Part shown: positions 1-11,639 of the stretch, piece by piece
Layout: each line of letters begins with the position of its first letter
Position numbering within the stretch: position 1 is the first letter of the stretch
Source of the DNA: Ariolimax columbianus
Lineage: Eukaryota; Mollusca; Gastropoda; Stylommatophora; Arionidae
Reading direction: 5' to 3'
Length of the DNA: 64,000 nt
Assembly: GCA_036924085.1 (NCBI GenBank)
Contig: JAVGWX010000005.1
Coordinates: 74,806,547-74,870,546 of the forward strand
Program-made: the position numbers and the translations under genes
Notes under the pieces: generated by a model
The model's input: only the letters and a program-made list of their open reading frames with translations
Databases searched by the model: none
Told to the model about the DNA's origin: nothing

Positions 1-220
1 TGTCATGCACTGAATCTTCTTATTCATTGAGATCATGCACTCAATCTTTTTATTCTTGAGGTCATGCACTCAATCTTCTTATTCATCTTGGAGGTCATGC
101 ACTCAATCTTCTTATTCATTGAGGTCATGCACTGATTCTTCTTATTCATTGAGGTCATGCACTGATTCTTCTTATTCATTGAGGTCATGCACTGAATCTT
201 CTTTTTCCTCATCTTTGAAA
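1..220. repeat. 30-bp minisatellite at the window edge
   Basis: About seven imperfect copies of a 30-bp unit containing gaggtcatgcactgattctt. The array is cut by the window start. Because 30 is divisible by 3, one frame stays open and gives a 10-residue periodic peptide, which I take as an artefact of the array. Confidence 0.9.
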
Positions 221-663
221 TCCTGCATTGTCTTCTTTTGACTTCATGTTATCAGATAAATTGGTGTAAGATGTAATGGTTGTCCCAAATTACATACTGA
301 CCTTTGGGATGAAGTGTTTGAGTCTTCATTGTACAAATTCTCAGCATTTTATCATTTGGGATAACCAGTTTCCTTTGTCTGCCTTGCCTTTCCTGACAGT
401 CAATAACCTATTTATACAGCTGGGTAAACTAGGTGATAAACTTTTTTGAACTGATACTCTAACAGTCTCCCAGTCTTGTACTGGATACAGGGTAAAGCTG
501 TGATGTGGCTGTGAATATGAGATTAAATAGAGTGGGTGAAGATGGATAGTACACACCATCAGAAAGAACCTTACAATATAACTGGAATTGTTGGATTAGA
601 ACCCACACGGAAAAAGAAATTGAGATCTAAAGCACTTGGTGAAGACCAGTAGAGGAATAAATT
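221..663. other. no recognisable feature
   Basis: AT-rich unique sequence. I see no coding signature, no clear repeat and no tRNA-like fold. Confidence 0.5.
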
Positions 664-1144
664 AAGTATGCAAGATAACCAAACTTCAGTGAGGACAATC
701 CCACTGTGGTGTGCTGGGAGACGAGAAGGGAGATGGGCTTGCAAAAAAGGGGAAAGAGATTGTGAGCAAGAAGACATTGATATCATATATTTTGAGAAAA
801 AGAAAGCTATCAGAAGAGAACTGAACCAACTCATTGATGACTACCACAACCTTGATCAGCTGGAATAGATTCCCATTCTTTGTCTGAGGACAGGGCACAA
901 CTGAATGAACAAACAAATGTACAAGTTTTGACTGTCTGCTTCCCCACTGTGCACATGTGGAATAAACGAGCGAACAGTTGAGCATGTATTACAGGACTGT
1001 CCCCTGTATGGCCAGTTAAGGAAGATATTCTGACTCAACAGTTTGACACTAAACTCAAAACTGTGCGGAGGTAAAGAAAAGTTCCAAACAATGGTTGAGT
1101 TCATCACGGGTGCTCACTTGTCGGTGCAAGCATCAAAGATGTGA
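664..1144 (+). pseudogene. LINE 3' remnant: end of RNase H plus C-terminal zinc knuckle
   Basis: The decayed C-terminal part of a non-LTR retrotransposon ORF2. Around 700-760, in mixed frames, is the end of an RNase H domain (a degraded SHCGVxGNExAD-type stretch). From 868 one frame reads LCLRTGHN, then MNKQMYKF, then SPLCTCGINERTVEHVL and QDCPLYGQLR. That is the CxC...H...C knuckle that follows RNase H in I-like LINEs. In-frame stops interrupt it at about 866, 906, 929 and 1026, and the frame closes with tga at 1142-1144. This is an old, dead copy. The better-preserved copy at 53315-54274 has the same layout. Confidence 0.75.
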
Positions 1145-1194
1145 TCACAAAAAGCAGAAGAATCTGCTTCTCCTTGGATCAGGGGCTCATGACT

Positions 1195-1460
1195 AAGTGA
1201 TCACTGACCACCATGCCTGATGTCCTTCATGACAGCAACAAACTCCCTCCACTTTGCAGGATATGTGGCCATCTTTTATACTCTGCTGCAGCACTAGTTC
1301 ATAGTTTTGAATTTGGCTATATAGTTCTTCACCAAGCTGTTTTAGTGATCTCTTTCACCTTTCTTCTGGGGGTTCATACACAACATAGCAGTTCCGTTCT
1401 TATGATTGTAATAGGATCTCTTCTGAGGATATGTCTGATCCAGTTCCAACATTGACCAGC
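1195..1460 (-). pseudogene. LINE ORF2 C-terminal remnant
   Basis: On the minus strand this reads WNWIRHILRRDP, then IIRTELL, and ends near KWREFVAVMKDIRHGG. This is the tail found after the RT thumb of many metazoan LINEs (W-I-GH-LRR-D ... R-EFVAALK-RH-GH). Several stops and frame shifts are present. The remnant at 3560-3830 is the same family and ends in a very similar way. Confidence 0.6.
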
Positions 1461-1682
1461 TTTGATGGTGTACATATCTATTTGTTGGTATTTCCTAATG
1501 ACCCTTATTAATTTTTTATTTCCTACCTATAACACCATAGAGCTGAGCTTCAGAGCAAGATGAAGATCAAGTAAATGATAGACTGAGAGTGTTAAAGAAA
1601 CACTAAAGAAGCACAGATAGAAAATTTGGCCTTTTCAATGGTTTGACATTGTGGGGATGGGATATCTTTCTTCATATCCCAG

Positions 1683-1776
1683 CTTGTTGTTATTGTTTTT
1701 TAGTGCCCACAATGAGTATGTTTACTCTTTTGTGTGCCCTGAAAAGGGTGTTAATTGGTGGGTTGTAGTAGCTTTT
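1683..1776 (-). repeat. 3' fragment of a tRNA-derived SINE
   Basis: The minus strand matches the 3' part of the SINE at 58078-58332: both have a CAACCC-rich start, then a run ending in caaaagagtaaac, then a CAA-rich tail. Only the tail part of the SINE is present here. Confidence 0.5.
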
Positions 1777-1787
1777 CCGACACCCTA

Positions 1788-2208
1788 AGTGTGCTGATAA
1801 AGGTGGACCCGGTGTCCTCCAGGCTGTTGTGCTGTGCTTGGCTTCATCTGCATGATGCTAACTACTGCGAGGATCACATCGATCCACGTTTGTTTCATCA
1901 GCCATAATGCCTTGAAAACAGTCTGTTTCCAGGGAACGCTGCATGGAATAGAGATTGTGGTCTTGATCAGTATATTGTGCCTGACCATGATGCAATATCC
2001 TGGTCAGTATGTTGTGCCTGACCATGATGCAATATCCTGGTCAGTATATTGTGCCTGACCATGATGCAATATCCTGGTCAGTATGTTGTGCCTGACCATG
2101 ATGCAATATCCTGGTCAGTATGTTGTGCCTGACCATGATGCAATATCCTGGTCAGTATGTTGTGCCTGACCATGATGCAATATCCTGGTCAGTATGTTGT
2201 GCCTGACC
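1788..2208 (-). repeat. HAR subfamily B copy with a 37-bp head array
   Basis: On the minus strand about six copies of a 37-bp unit (contains gtcaggcacaacatactgac) occupy 1968-2208 and run into a single-copy body at 1788-1967. The body keeps the family landmarks: ttccctggaaacagactg, then gaggacaccgggtccacc. Other B bodies lie at 5305-5580, 8768-9047, 23938-24185 and 52345-52580. The array is at the 5' end of the element, as in the A copies at 9.6 and 12.8 kb. Confidence 0.65.
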
Positions 2209-2524
2209 GGATTAGTGTCCCAGTTTCCCAACTCTCCTACCCCAGGAAGAAGCCAGAATGGCACTAAACAACTGAGGGGGTGCATTATAAATGCTCGAAG
2301 ATACCGTTGTCATGATACGGCTCGCTGTAGTCATTCCCCACCTCCAATTGTCTACAGATTAGGTAGGGTTCTCCGAGACTCTAGACCTGTGACCAAAAAT
2401 TCAAGATAAATGGATCACTTCCTGGTCCACTGTGCCTTTACAACTTACTCTGATTGTCAGGGTGTGACGAATGAATATAAAATAACAACAGCCACAAGAA
2501 AAAGATTACACCACTATGTAGCGA

Positions 2525-3090
2525 CTAATAACATATTTTGACAGACGAGGTAATATGTTTTTTTGTAACATCTGTGGACTAACGAGATAGTACATTTTGT
2601 TAAAATTATCTGGACAGACGAAATAGTACATTTTATTGTATTATTTGAGACAGTACATTTTGTTCAAAATTCATGGACAGACAAGATGAAAATTGTATTT
2701 CAATATTAGTAAACAGATTAAATAACTTTTATTTCAATATTAGGGGACAGATAGGATGATAAATGGTATTTTAACATTAGTGGACAGATAGGATGATAAA
2801 TGTTATTTTAACATTAGTGGACAGATAAGATGATAAATGGTATTTTAACATTAGTGGACAGATACAATGATAAATGTTATTTTAACATTAGTGGACATAT
2901 AGGATGATAAATGGTATTTTAATATTAGTGGACAGATAAGATAATAAATAGTATTTTAACATTAGTGGACATAAGATGATAAATGGTATTTTAACATTAG
3001 TGGACATAAGATGATAAATGGTATTTTAACATTAGTGGACAGATAGTATGATAAATTTTATTTCAACATTAGTGGAGAGTTGAGAAGATG
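2525..3090. repeat. 37-bp minisatellite
   Basis: Units of 37 bp (core tggacagataggatgataaa) repeat about ten times between 2690 and 3085, with more degenerate units reaching back to about 2525. AT-rich. No long open frame. Confidence 0.85.
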
Positions 3091-3560
3091 AATTTTTATT
3101 TCCCAAGTGCATAATGTAGTTAAACTTACTGTACGTGGAGCCATAAGTGTTATATTTTGTGCAATTCTATTGATGTTGTCAATTGGACATGTTTATAAGA
3201 CCATCATCTCTGTAAAATCCTATTGAAACTCCATAATATACCAAGTTTTACAGTATATTTTGCAGCAGTTTTACTGCTGTTTGTTGTGTATTGTTTACAG
3301 CTGGTAATTATTTACATTGTCACTGGATTCCTGTTGTGTTCAGTTTTTTGCCAATGTCATGTCATGTCATACAGTAGAAACACATCTTTTGTGAGGGTCC
3401 TTTCGTTTTGTGATTTGCTAGTTTTTGTTGTTGAGTTTATCATACTTTGTAGTACATTACACAGTTGGACTGTACAACCTATCAAAAAATAATTCATATA
3501 CCGTAAACTGCTTGCCTGGAGTACCAAAGAATACATGCACACCATCATAACCAGTCTACA
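3091..3560. other. no supported gene
   Basis: An 89-codon open frame at 3223-3492 would be very hydrophobic, but it starts at a non-ATG codon, lies in T-rich sequence and has no family signature. I do not call it a gene. Confidence 0.5.
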
Positions 3561-3830
3561 CTGGAATTAAGTTGGCCATATCTTAAGAAGAGAACCTGAC
3601 ACCGTCACCAGAACCACCAAGTTATGGACCCCAGAGGGAAGACAAAAGACAAGTCGACTTAAGACAAACTTGGCATGGAAATGTAGACACTGAGATTGAA
3701 ATCATGAATCAGAGCTAGAGCACTATACAAAATAAGACTGCAGACCACATAAAGTAGAGGGGGAATTTATTGCTGCCCTTAAAGAAACCACCAGGCATGA
3801 TGGTCACTGACTCCTTTACCAGTCACTGAC
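3560..3830 (+). pseudogene. LINE ORF2 C-terminal remnant
   Basis: One frame reads VGHILRREPDTVTRTTKLW, then TPEGRQKTSRLKT, and closes with IAALKETTRHDGH followed by a stop. This is the conserved tail of a metazoan LINE ORF2 (GHILRR ... W-TPEGRRKRGRPK-TW ... RHDGH). Three internal stops make it a pseudogene. Same family as 1195-1460 and 42060-42930. Confidence 0.75.
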
Positions 3831-3834
3831 CAAG

Positions 3835-3955
3835 TATCTAAGAAGAGACAAAGTTTGACTGTGATATCTACAGCTTTCAGTCCAACATATCCGCTTTTAA
3901 CAAACAATTTATTTGGGTTAACTCTTTGACTGTTTTCAGCCTACCTGGAAGACAG
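3835..3955 (-). repeat. partial HAR subfamily A body
   Basis: On the minus strand it matches the middle of the A body, including cggatatgttggactgaaag (cggatgtgttggaccgaaag in the copies at 31 and 45 kb) and the following atatcacagtcaaact. It is more diverged than the other A copies and has no head. Confidence 0.6.
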
Positions 3956-4371
3956 CAGCTGGTTTAATGTTAAGAGTTTTTCTTTTTATAGACGAATTAA
4001 GATTCAACGGATTATGAGCTACATTTACTGGGACCATACATATTGTAGAGCGCCTAACACTTGCACCTCCTCCTGCTAATAGGTTTCATTCCCAAAGTGA
4101 GAAGGTCAGGGCTTGATTGTTGCTGCCAGAGACTATATGTTGCTCATGCTTTGGGAGTGTGAAGCTAGAAATTAGATATCATTCTTGGTTCAACTTTTAG
4201 CTTTGACAGCATCTTCTTTTCCAGAGCCACTGAGAAAGGGAGTTGCTCACCCTACATTACCATACCATACCATGCAAATGTTTCTAAAGCAAGGTCGAGT
4301 GTTGGAGGGTCCACCTACTTCAACTCCAAGGAATGCATAAACCAATAATGTCACGATCATATGACAAGACT

Positions 4372-5096
4372 GGGTACGTGGGTGCTTCAAATGGAAACCT
4401 GACAGTTTTGTTCTTAACAATGTTTTTCAGAAAAGTGGCACACAACTGTGCGGTAACATTTTCCTACATATGGTAGTCTTTGTTGCATTCAGCGCAAGTT
4501 CCTCCAGAGCCTACAAAGTCAGTGGATTTTTCTAGAACAAAAGTCTTGAATGAATTTGTAGTTACTCATGTACCATGTCATCATTTCAATTATAGAGTCA
4601 GCTGACATCGTATCCGCCTTGCAGACACTTATGGAACTGGAACACATCATGGATGATGTGGTATGCTGAACCTTGACTAATTTCGAGAAGTGTGGCAATT
4701 TAATTTACAGTCACTCGGTGATGTTTCATCACTATTCGTTCAACTGCTGCCTTCAACTTATTACTCTGTGTGCCTGACCTGGTCAAGAACAGTCAGTCAC
4801 AGAACTCACACCATTTCTGAATTTCCTATTCCACTCGTACACTTGCTGAAGTGACATTCATGCATCATCATACTGAACCTTCATTCACTGATGAATTTCC
4901 ATAGGTTTCACCCCATCAATGCTCAAAATATATATAATAGAACACTGCTCCTCTTTGGTGCTTGTCACTAGTGGGGTGGCCATTTTTAAACATCTACTAT
5001 GACATCATGTGGCTTGTCTGCACCATGGCAAATGGCACAATGTCTTAAATTTATGTCACAATTTTTAGGTTTTCATTTGAAGCCACCTCACATTTT
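4372..5096 (-). mobile_element. internally deleted mariner-like DNA transposon
   Basis: Imperfect inverted repeats bound this segment: gtgggtgcttcaaatggaaa near 4379 and, on the other strand, gaggtggcttcaaatgaaaa near 5090. On the minus strand an ATG at about 4985 opens a mariner transposase N-terminus: KEEQCSIIYILSIDGVKPME, then LQQVYEWNRKFRNGVSSV, then KAAVERIVMKHHRVTVN and IATLLEISQGSAYHIIHDV. These are the two helix-turn-helix modules that bind the terminal repeats. Stops interrupt it, and the catalytic DD34D half is missing: about 0.6 kb lies between the start codon and the far repeat instead of about 1.1 kb. A dead, deletion-derived copy. Confidence 0.75.
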
Positions 5097-5304
5097 AAAA
5101 TCTCATTATTGGGAAAGTAACATAAAATCTGATATCTTCCAACTTTTTGTTGCTATATGAAAACTGAGAACTCAATCTCAGACATAACAGTTTGAGATGA
5201 TGACCTAGGGCAGAATAACTTAGTTTTTTGGCTGACATTTTTTGTCAAAATTCTAACTTAATAAACAAATTATGAAAGATATTTGTTGATACGACCGCAG
5301 ACCA

Positions 5305-5580
5305 GGGAATGAAGAGTAATCAGGGTCAGGTGAAACATTCTGTCCAAGATTCACCTCATGTCCTCATTGTGCTTCTGGAAATCAGCTGTGCCACAGTAGT
5401 CTGGCCAACAAGGTGGGGATGTACACTAATCCATGTAGGGGTGAGCTTACTGAGAAGTCTGATAATGCAGCACTACAGTCAGAAGGGCCATGGTCCACTT
5501 TCTCAAGTATGCTTTTGAATGAAAGAAGAGCCACTGTAAGCCACTACCAAAGACACATCAAGAATTAACTCAACTCAGCA
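5305..5580 (+). repeat. HAR subfamily B body
   Basis: Begins with cagggtcaggtgaaacattc and continues through a TTCTGGAAA-type stretch, agtctggccaacaaggtgg and gagccactgtaagccactac. These landmarks occur in the same order in the B copies at 8768-9047 and 23938-24185 (both minus) and at 52345-52580. It has a single head-like start and no array. Confidence 0.65.
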
Positions 5581-6039
5581 TGAGCATGGGCTGTACAATA
5601 TATATAAGTGAGCCAAATATGGCCCTTGACTATAGTTAGACCACCCTGTTCTGTCTGAGATATTAATGCTCTTTAATTTTAATGATTTATGGTTATCTAA
5701 GTGAAGCATGGGGCCAGCATTACAGGGGACCATTTACAAGAAGCTTGTATCCTAGCAATTGTAGTGGTGGTTTGAATAGCAAAGCTTTTACATAAAAAGG
5801 TTGTCGGTCATATGCATAACTCTTTAGTTATTTAATCGCCTACTGCAACATGCTTAGAAGGTTAGGGGTCATATTCTTTTCAACCCAAGTACCACTGCGG
5901 TGTCTTAACTTCAATACAACAATGACATCCCTTGAGGTATCTATAGTGCTAGTAGTAGTAGTAGCCTCTTTCAGTCATGACTATAGGATGATATGACTTG
6001 GAGTGGGGAAAAAAATAATAACAACAAAATGTAAACTTA
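5581..6039. repeat. spacer with one copy of a 58-bp direct repeat
   Basis: Mostly featureless. A segment at 5881-5938 (starts caacccaagtaccactgcgg) recurs at 8711-8767 with about 90% identity, so the two copies bracket the LINE at 6040-8460. Confidence 0.6.
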
Positions 6040-8460
6040 GCTTTTGTTGTCTTTCTCCTTTTTCATTACCAAATGTATGTTTCAGTAACAGAGCAAATAA
6101 GATTCCGAACAGTGCCGAGGCCAGAACACAGCCCAGCTTAACACCACTTAGAATTCAAAATGGTTGTGATATGCTACCATCAAATTGGACTGTTCCTGTC
6201 ATGCTCTTATGGAATGATATTATTAGTCGCAGCAGTTTGTTTGGGGAGCCTATTTTGGAGAGGCCATCTCTACAAACCAAATTAAATGCCTTTGTCAGGT
6301 CAATGAAGGCAATATAAAAGGGCTGGTTCTGCTGACGAGACTTTTCCTGAAGTTGTCGAAGAGAGAAAATCATGTCGATCATTGGTCTTCCAGACCTGAA
6401 TCCACACTGTGACTCCAGAAACACACGCTCAGCCAATTTCTGTAGTCTTAATAAGATAACTGTGGTGAAGACTTTGCCTACAACACTAAGCAGAAAGAGA
6501 CAACTCGATAGCTTTTACAGTCACTTCTATCACCTTTGTTTTTGAATAATGTTACAATCTGTGCATTTCTCATATCTTGAGGTATTGTGACCTTTTTCCA
6601 TCACTGACATAACATCATATACAGCAGCTGCAAAAGTGTATCTTTATAGCGATTGATCAAATAAGGTGGGATCCTGTCGCTGCCTAGTGCTTTTCCCCGA
6701 GCCAAGCTGTCAATAGCTTTATTCAGATCTTATATGGATGGTTTGATGTCAAAGTCCATACTAAGATAACTTTTGATAGCTTCAAGGACTGTGGGAATGA
6801 CTATTAACACACGAGTAGAGCTCAGAATAGTGTTCGACCCATCTCTCCATCTGCTTTCCTTTATCTGTTATTTTCTCACCAGTAATGGATTTGAGTGGTG
6901 CTGTTTTCCTACTCACAGGACCAATAGCTTTCTTTATACCATCGTACATTTGTCTTATGTTCCCTGTTTGAGCTGTAGTCTAGATGTAGCTGTAGCCACT
7001 ACTCATTTGCACACCGATGAGCTGTTTGTTGCACCTGGCTTCTGGTGGGCTTGAAGTTGTACAGAGTATCTGCATTTGGAAGCTGCTTGTATTTAATCAG
7101 AGCAGCGCGCTTCGCCTCAATCACGGGTGTCATATCCTTCACTTTCGCTTCAAACCAGTCATCTAATTTAACAGTTCTTTTTCCAAATATAACAAGTGCA
7201 GTGTTGTGTATGACATTTCAAAGATGCTGCCAGGTCTCTGTAACAGCTGTGTTATGATGTTGGATATTGAGAGCTTCCTGAAAGGCATTGTGAAATCTCT
7301 TGATCAGCACAGGGTCCGACACTCTACTTGTGTCGATGCGTGGCTTGCCTTTGCTTCTGGTGTGATGGAACTTCTTTGGCTGCAGTTTTATTTTACAGCG
7401 AACCAAAGAATGATCAGTATCACAGTCTGCACTATGGTAAGTGCACGTCAGGAGAAATACTTAAGGAGAGATCTTCTGACAAAATTAGATCCAGCTGATG
7501 CCAATGCTTTGATCGTGGGTGCATCCACGATATCTTATGTTTGGGTTTGGTCTGAAAATAGGAGTTGGTCACACACAGTTCATGGTAGGCACAGAGCTCT
7601 AGAAGCCACTGGCCATTTTCATTAATTTGTCCAACTCCAAACTTGCCAAGCCATGAAGGCCACGAGTCACGATCAACATCCACTCTAGCATTGAAATCAT
7701 CTAGTAGAACAAGCTGTTCTTGACTATGGATGCTTTTAATGATCGCTAATAAATCATTATAGAACTCATCATTGACTTCAAGTATAGAGCACAAGGTAGG
7801 TGCATATACAATGAAAAGGGTGACGGACCTACTGTGGTATGGAGATGAAGCGTAAGCAGGCGTTCTTAACCACTCTCACCTGGTTCAACCATATGTAATA
7901 GAGACTTTTAAACTACAAAGCCTATGCTCTCTCTTTCGTTGGGGTCTTTTCCTTGCCAGTAGAATAAGTAGTCTTTCTCACTCATTGTCCCCGAGGCCGC
8001 TAACCGACTTTCTTGGAGTGCTACAATGTCCATGTCTAGTCTTTTCAGTTCGTAATTGATTATATGTGTCTTTCTGGCATCGTTGATATCATGCAGGTTA
8101 TCAGATAGTCCAGTCAGCATGGTACGGACATTCCAACATTCCAGTTTAACTGTTGATGCACTTGTGTCGACACCGCAGGGTGAAACTGGAAGGGCTGTCC
8201 AGATCATAAGCTTAGGCATTCTTCTATGGAGAACAAGCTGTTGCATGTGCAGCATGTCCCCCGTCTCCACGTAACTAATTGATCCAGGGGACCAGCATTA
8301 ACCGTTACAGTCTGGAATCAGCAGGAGTTGCCAGAATAGCGATGGAATCACCACTAGACTGCCTTTGGGACACCAGCTCCGGATTTTTTCTTAGGGTTTA
8401 CTCCCAAAGCCTTTTGCGGTGAACAGGTATCCCACAAGACAGTGGGTGAACAGTTTTTAC
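6040..8460 (-). mobile_element. LINE copy: 5' UTR, endonuclease and first half of RT
   Basis: Minus-strand order: 5' leader (8460-8175); endonuclease start KLECWNVRTM, then IVALQESRLAASG (8170-7910); VLLDDFNARVD, then ENGQWLLELC and HPRSKHWHQLDLIL (7790-7430); linker IKLQPKKFHH (7400-7220); RT motifs KALGSDRIPPYLI, then CGFRSGRPMIDMIFSLRQLQ, then IAFIDLTKAFNLV (6680-6155). The endonuclease nicks target DNA and the RT copies RNA at the nick. Multiple stops and frame shifts show it is dead. Oddly the 3' half of the RT (the YADD box) is missing while the 5' end is kept; LINE copies usually lose the 5' end. Confidence 0.8.
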
Positions 8461-8767
8461 GATAAAAGTTATTTAGAAATTCAGCATTCATGTGAAAACA
8501 GTCAATTTACAGGTCGTGTGACCGGTTATTGATTATTTTATGACACTATAAGATGAATGATGATGTTTATAACACTTTCGTGGGTAAGTTTGGTAACTAC
8601 TGTCACAAAAAACTATAACTATATATGTCTTTAATCCAAGTCGAAAGACCGAAGGTAAACACATCCACCATCTTGGTATCGTAATCGCTAGCCTTATGAG
8701 ATATCTATATCAACCCAAGTACCACTCAGGTGTTCTAACTTCAATACAATAATGACATCTCTTGAGG
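8461..8767. repeat. spacer with second copy of the 58-bp direct repeat
   Basis: Featureless apart from 8711-8767, which repeats 5881-5938 in the same orientation. It adjoins the B element that follows. Confidence 0.6.
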
Positions 8768-9047
8768 TTGTTCCGGACTATTGTTGAAAAAGCTACTCGT
8801 TTTGAATTAACTCTTGATGATGTTACATTGGTAGCAGGTTACAGTGGTTCTATTCTTACATCCTGTATTGTACTTGTGAAGGTGGCTATAGTGCAATCTG
8901 AGGCTCCTCAGTAAACAAACCACTGTTGGGATTACAGTGTAGTACTCCACCTGGTTGGCCAGACCATTGTGATAGTCTGTTCCCAGGAACACGAATGGGG
9001 TCGTGAGGTGGCAGTCTTGGTCAGTATGTTTCACCTGACATTAGTCT
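8768..9047 (-). repeat. HAR subfamily B copy, single head
   Basis: On the minus strand: gtcaggtgaaacatactgac, then ccaagactgccacctcacga, then ttcctgggaacagacta, then tggtctggccaaccaggtgg, then accactgtaacctgctacca. The best-preserved B copy here with one head unit. It shows the alignment to subfamily A most clearly: head, then CCAAGAC, then CCTGG-AACAG-CT. Confidence 0.65.
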
Positions 9048-9443
9048 TGGCTTCCATTTCTTGACTGTTACAATGATGAGATATCTTAGTTTTTATCATG
9101 AATGGGTTGTGAAGTATGTGTGTATCCTGTGAATAAGTTGGATCACACTGCCCTAAAATAAATGACAGGACACTCTCCTCACAGGAAAAACGACTTCAAA
9201 TAGTCCATTTGTTAAAGTTGTTTATAAATTCATGTCATTTTAACATGTCTAAGTTATATTTACGGGAGATGTGACTCTACTGTATTTCTCATGTTTTATT
9301 TTGTGCATGAATATGAATGTAGCTGTTTATGTGTGAACTTAAAGGTCTCATTCAGAGATCATAATATATGAGGTGTCAACCACCAAATCTCTTCTTTGCT
9401 TTGTTTTTATAGACGCTCTCTTTGGTGATTGTTGTGGTATTTA
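9048..9443. other. no recognisable feature
   Basis: AT-rich unique sequence with no coding or RNA signature that I can see. Confidence 0.5.
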
Positions 9444-10312
9444 AGATGTGATGTGCTAATACATGACTGAACCAGTTTAGATGTGATGTACTAATACTTG
9501 ACTGAATCAGTTTAGATGTGATGGAGTAATACTTGACTGAATCAGTTTAGATGTGATGGGGTAATACTTCACAATCCTTGTAGCTGTGATAGGGTAATAC
9601 TTAAGCAAACCATAGCTGACTACTTGCATCATTGTCAGTGAACAATAGCTGACTACTTGCATCATTGTCAGTGAACAATAGCTGACTACTTGCATCATTG
9701 TCAATGAACAATAGCTGACTACTTGCATCATTGTCAGTGAACAATAGCTGACTACTTGCATCATTGTCAATGAACAATAGCTGACTACTTGCATCATTGT
9801 CAATGAACAATAGCTGACTACTTGCATCATTGTCAGTGAACAATAGCTGACTACTTGCATCATTGTCAGTGAACAATAGCTGACTACTTGCATCAGGGTC
9901 AGTGAGCAATAGCTGACTGCTTGCATCATTGTCAGTGAGCAATCGCTGACTACTTGCATCAGGGTCAGTGAACAATAGCTGACTGCTTGCATCAGGGTCA
10001 GTGAACAATAGCTGACTGCTTGCATCATTGTCAGGGAACAGAAGCTGACTACTTGCATCATTGTCAGTGAACAATAGCTGACCAAGACCTTACTCCGCCT
10101 CGATGTGACGTCCCTGGAAACAGGCTGCACTAGTCTAGTCTGGCTAAGAGAAGAGGGATCACAGAGAAGATTAAACCCAGTCCCAAAAATGTCTTTCAGA
10201 AGCCAGATGTGTTGGGTTGAAAGGTGCAGATATCACGGCCTGGGTGTAAGCTACTACACGTCCTTTTCAGGACGAATGCTAAAGAAGGAAGATGTTGCAG
10301 AAGAAGAAGAAT
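9444..10312 (+). repeat. HAR subfamily A-like copy with 33-bp head array
   Basis: Three parts. (1) Four degenerate 35-bp units at 9444-9603. (2) About 14-15 units of 33 bp at 9604-10085 (agctgactacttgcatcatt ...). (3) A single body at 10086-10312 with ccaagacc, ccctggaaacaggctgcact, tggctaagagaagagggatc and a terminal GAAGAAGAAGAA tract. The 33-bp unit is the diverged equivalent of the second half of the 72-bp unit at 12.8 kb (agctgactgctagcgtcagg ...). Both strands of the array are open because 33 is divisible by 3. I do not regard the resulting 207- and 157-codon frames as genes. Confidence 0.7.
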
Positions 10313-10635
10313 ACATGTCAAAACAGATGGTGCGATTGTTTGGTCATCCTATGAAAATGCTCACTGACCGGGAACAAGTTGGCGACCTAAAACGCCATCC
10401 ATCTGACCCAGTAGACTTATGCCCCAGCCGATACCTACCAGGGTACTGTTGGACTGATAACTTACTAACCAACTAAATGTGTTCGACCAGGAATTGAATT
10501 AAATCTAGGTAACAACCAAAAGACCTTCATCAGCGACAATGCACAGGGAAGCAGGAACAAATTATGAGACGTAGCGATGAACAAAGAGGTGTTTGCTGTG
10601 ACCGCTCGTCTTCATAATAAACTCTTCATCTGGTA

Positions 10636-11395
10636 GACTGTCAATTGTTAGACTCTCACTCTGGAGTAGGCTGTCAATCTGGAGTACACTGTCAATCGTT
10701 AGACTCTCTATCTGAAGTATACTGTCAATCTAGAGTAGACTCAATCTGATGTAGACTGTCAATCTGGAGTAGACTCATTCTGGAGTAGACTCAATCTGGA
10801 GTAGACTGTCAATCTGGAGTAGACTCAATCTGATGTAGACTGTCAATCTGGAGTAGACTCAATCTGGAGTAGACTCAATCTGATGTAGACTGTCAATCTG
10901 GAGTAGACTCAATCTGGAGTAGACTCAATCTGATGTAGACTGTCAATCTGGAGTAGACTCAATCTAGAGTAGACTCAATCTAGAGTAGACTCAATCTGGA
11001 GTAGACTTAATCTGGAATAGACTGTCAATCTGGAGTAGACTTTAAATCTGGAGTAGACTCAATCTGGAGTAGACTGTCAATCTGGAGTAGACTCAATCTG
11101 ATGTAGACTGTCAATCTGGAGTAGACTCAATCTGGAGTAGACTCAATCTGATGTAGACTGTCAATCTGGAGTAGACTCAATCTAGAGTAGACTCAATCTA
11201 GAGTAGACTCAATCTGGAGTAGACTCAATCTGGAATAGACTGTCAATCTGGAGTAAACTTTAAATCTGGAGTAGACTCAATCTGGAGTCCACTCAATCTG
11301 ATGTAGACTGTCAATCTGGAGTAGACTCAATCTGGAGTAGACTGTCAATCTGGAGTAGACTCAATCTGGAGTAGACTCTCAATAGGGGGGAATGT
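10636..11395. repeat. 16/18-bp minisatellite with higher-order pattern
   Basis: Units tctggagtagactcaa (16 bp) and tctggagtagactgtcaa (18 bp) alternate for about 760 bp. Blocks of several units recur as larger segments, so the array has a higher-order structure. Confidence 0.9.
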
Positions 11396-11639
11396 TGATC
11401 TGGTAGAATGTTGATCTGGTAGACTACCGGTGTATTAGACTGTCAGTTGCAGCCATATCATTTTGCAGGTGTTGATTTTGCAATCTCGTGCTCTGAACAT
11501 GGCCTATGTTTAGCTCTAATAAGCCAGGGTTGGTAGGAAGATGGTGTGAATCAGTTGCTGCTTTGTTGCTAAACTAATGTCGGAATGGTTGAGTGGTGGC
11601 GCAAGTTAAAATGGCACCCCTTTTGCCCTCTGGCATCTT

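Noticed and set aside
3223..3492. 89-codon hydrophobic frame resembling a transmembrane protein
   Set aside because: Non-ATG start, T-rich sequence, no splice or family support.
9507..10130. 207-codon open frame with repeated CSLTMMQVVSY-like units
   Set aside because: It is the translation of the 33-bp head array; the other strand frames are open for the same reason.
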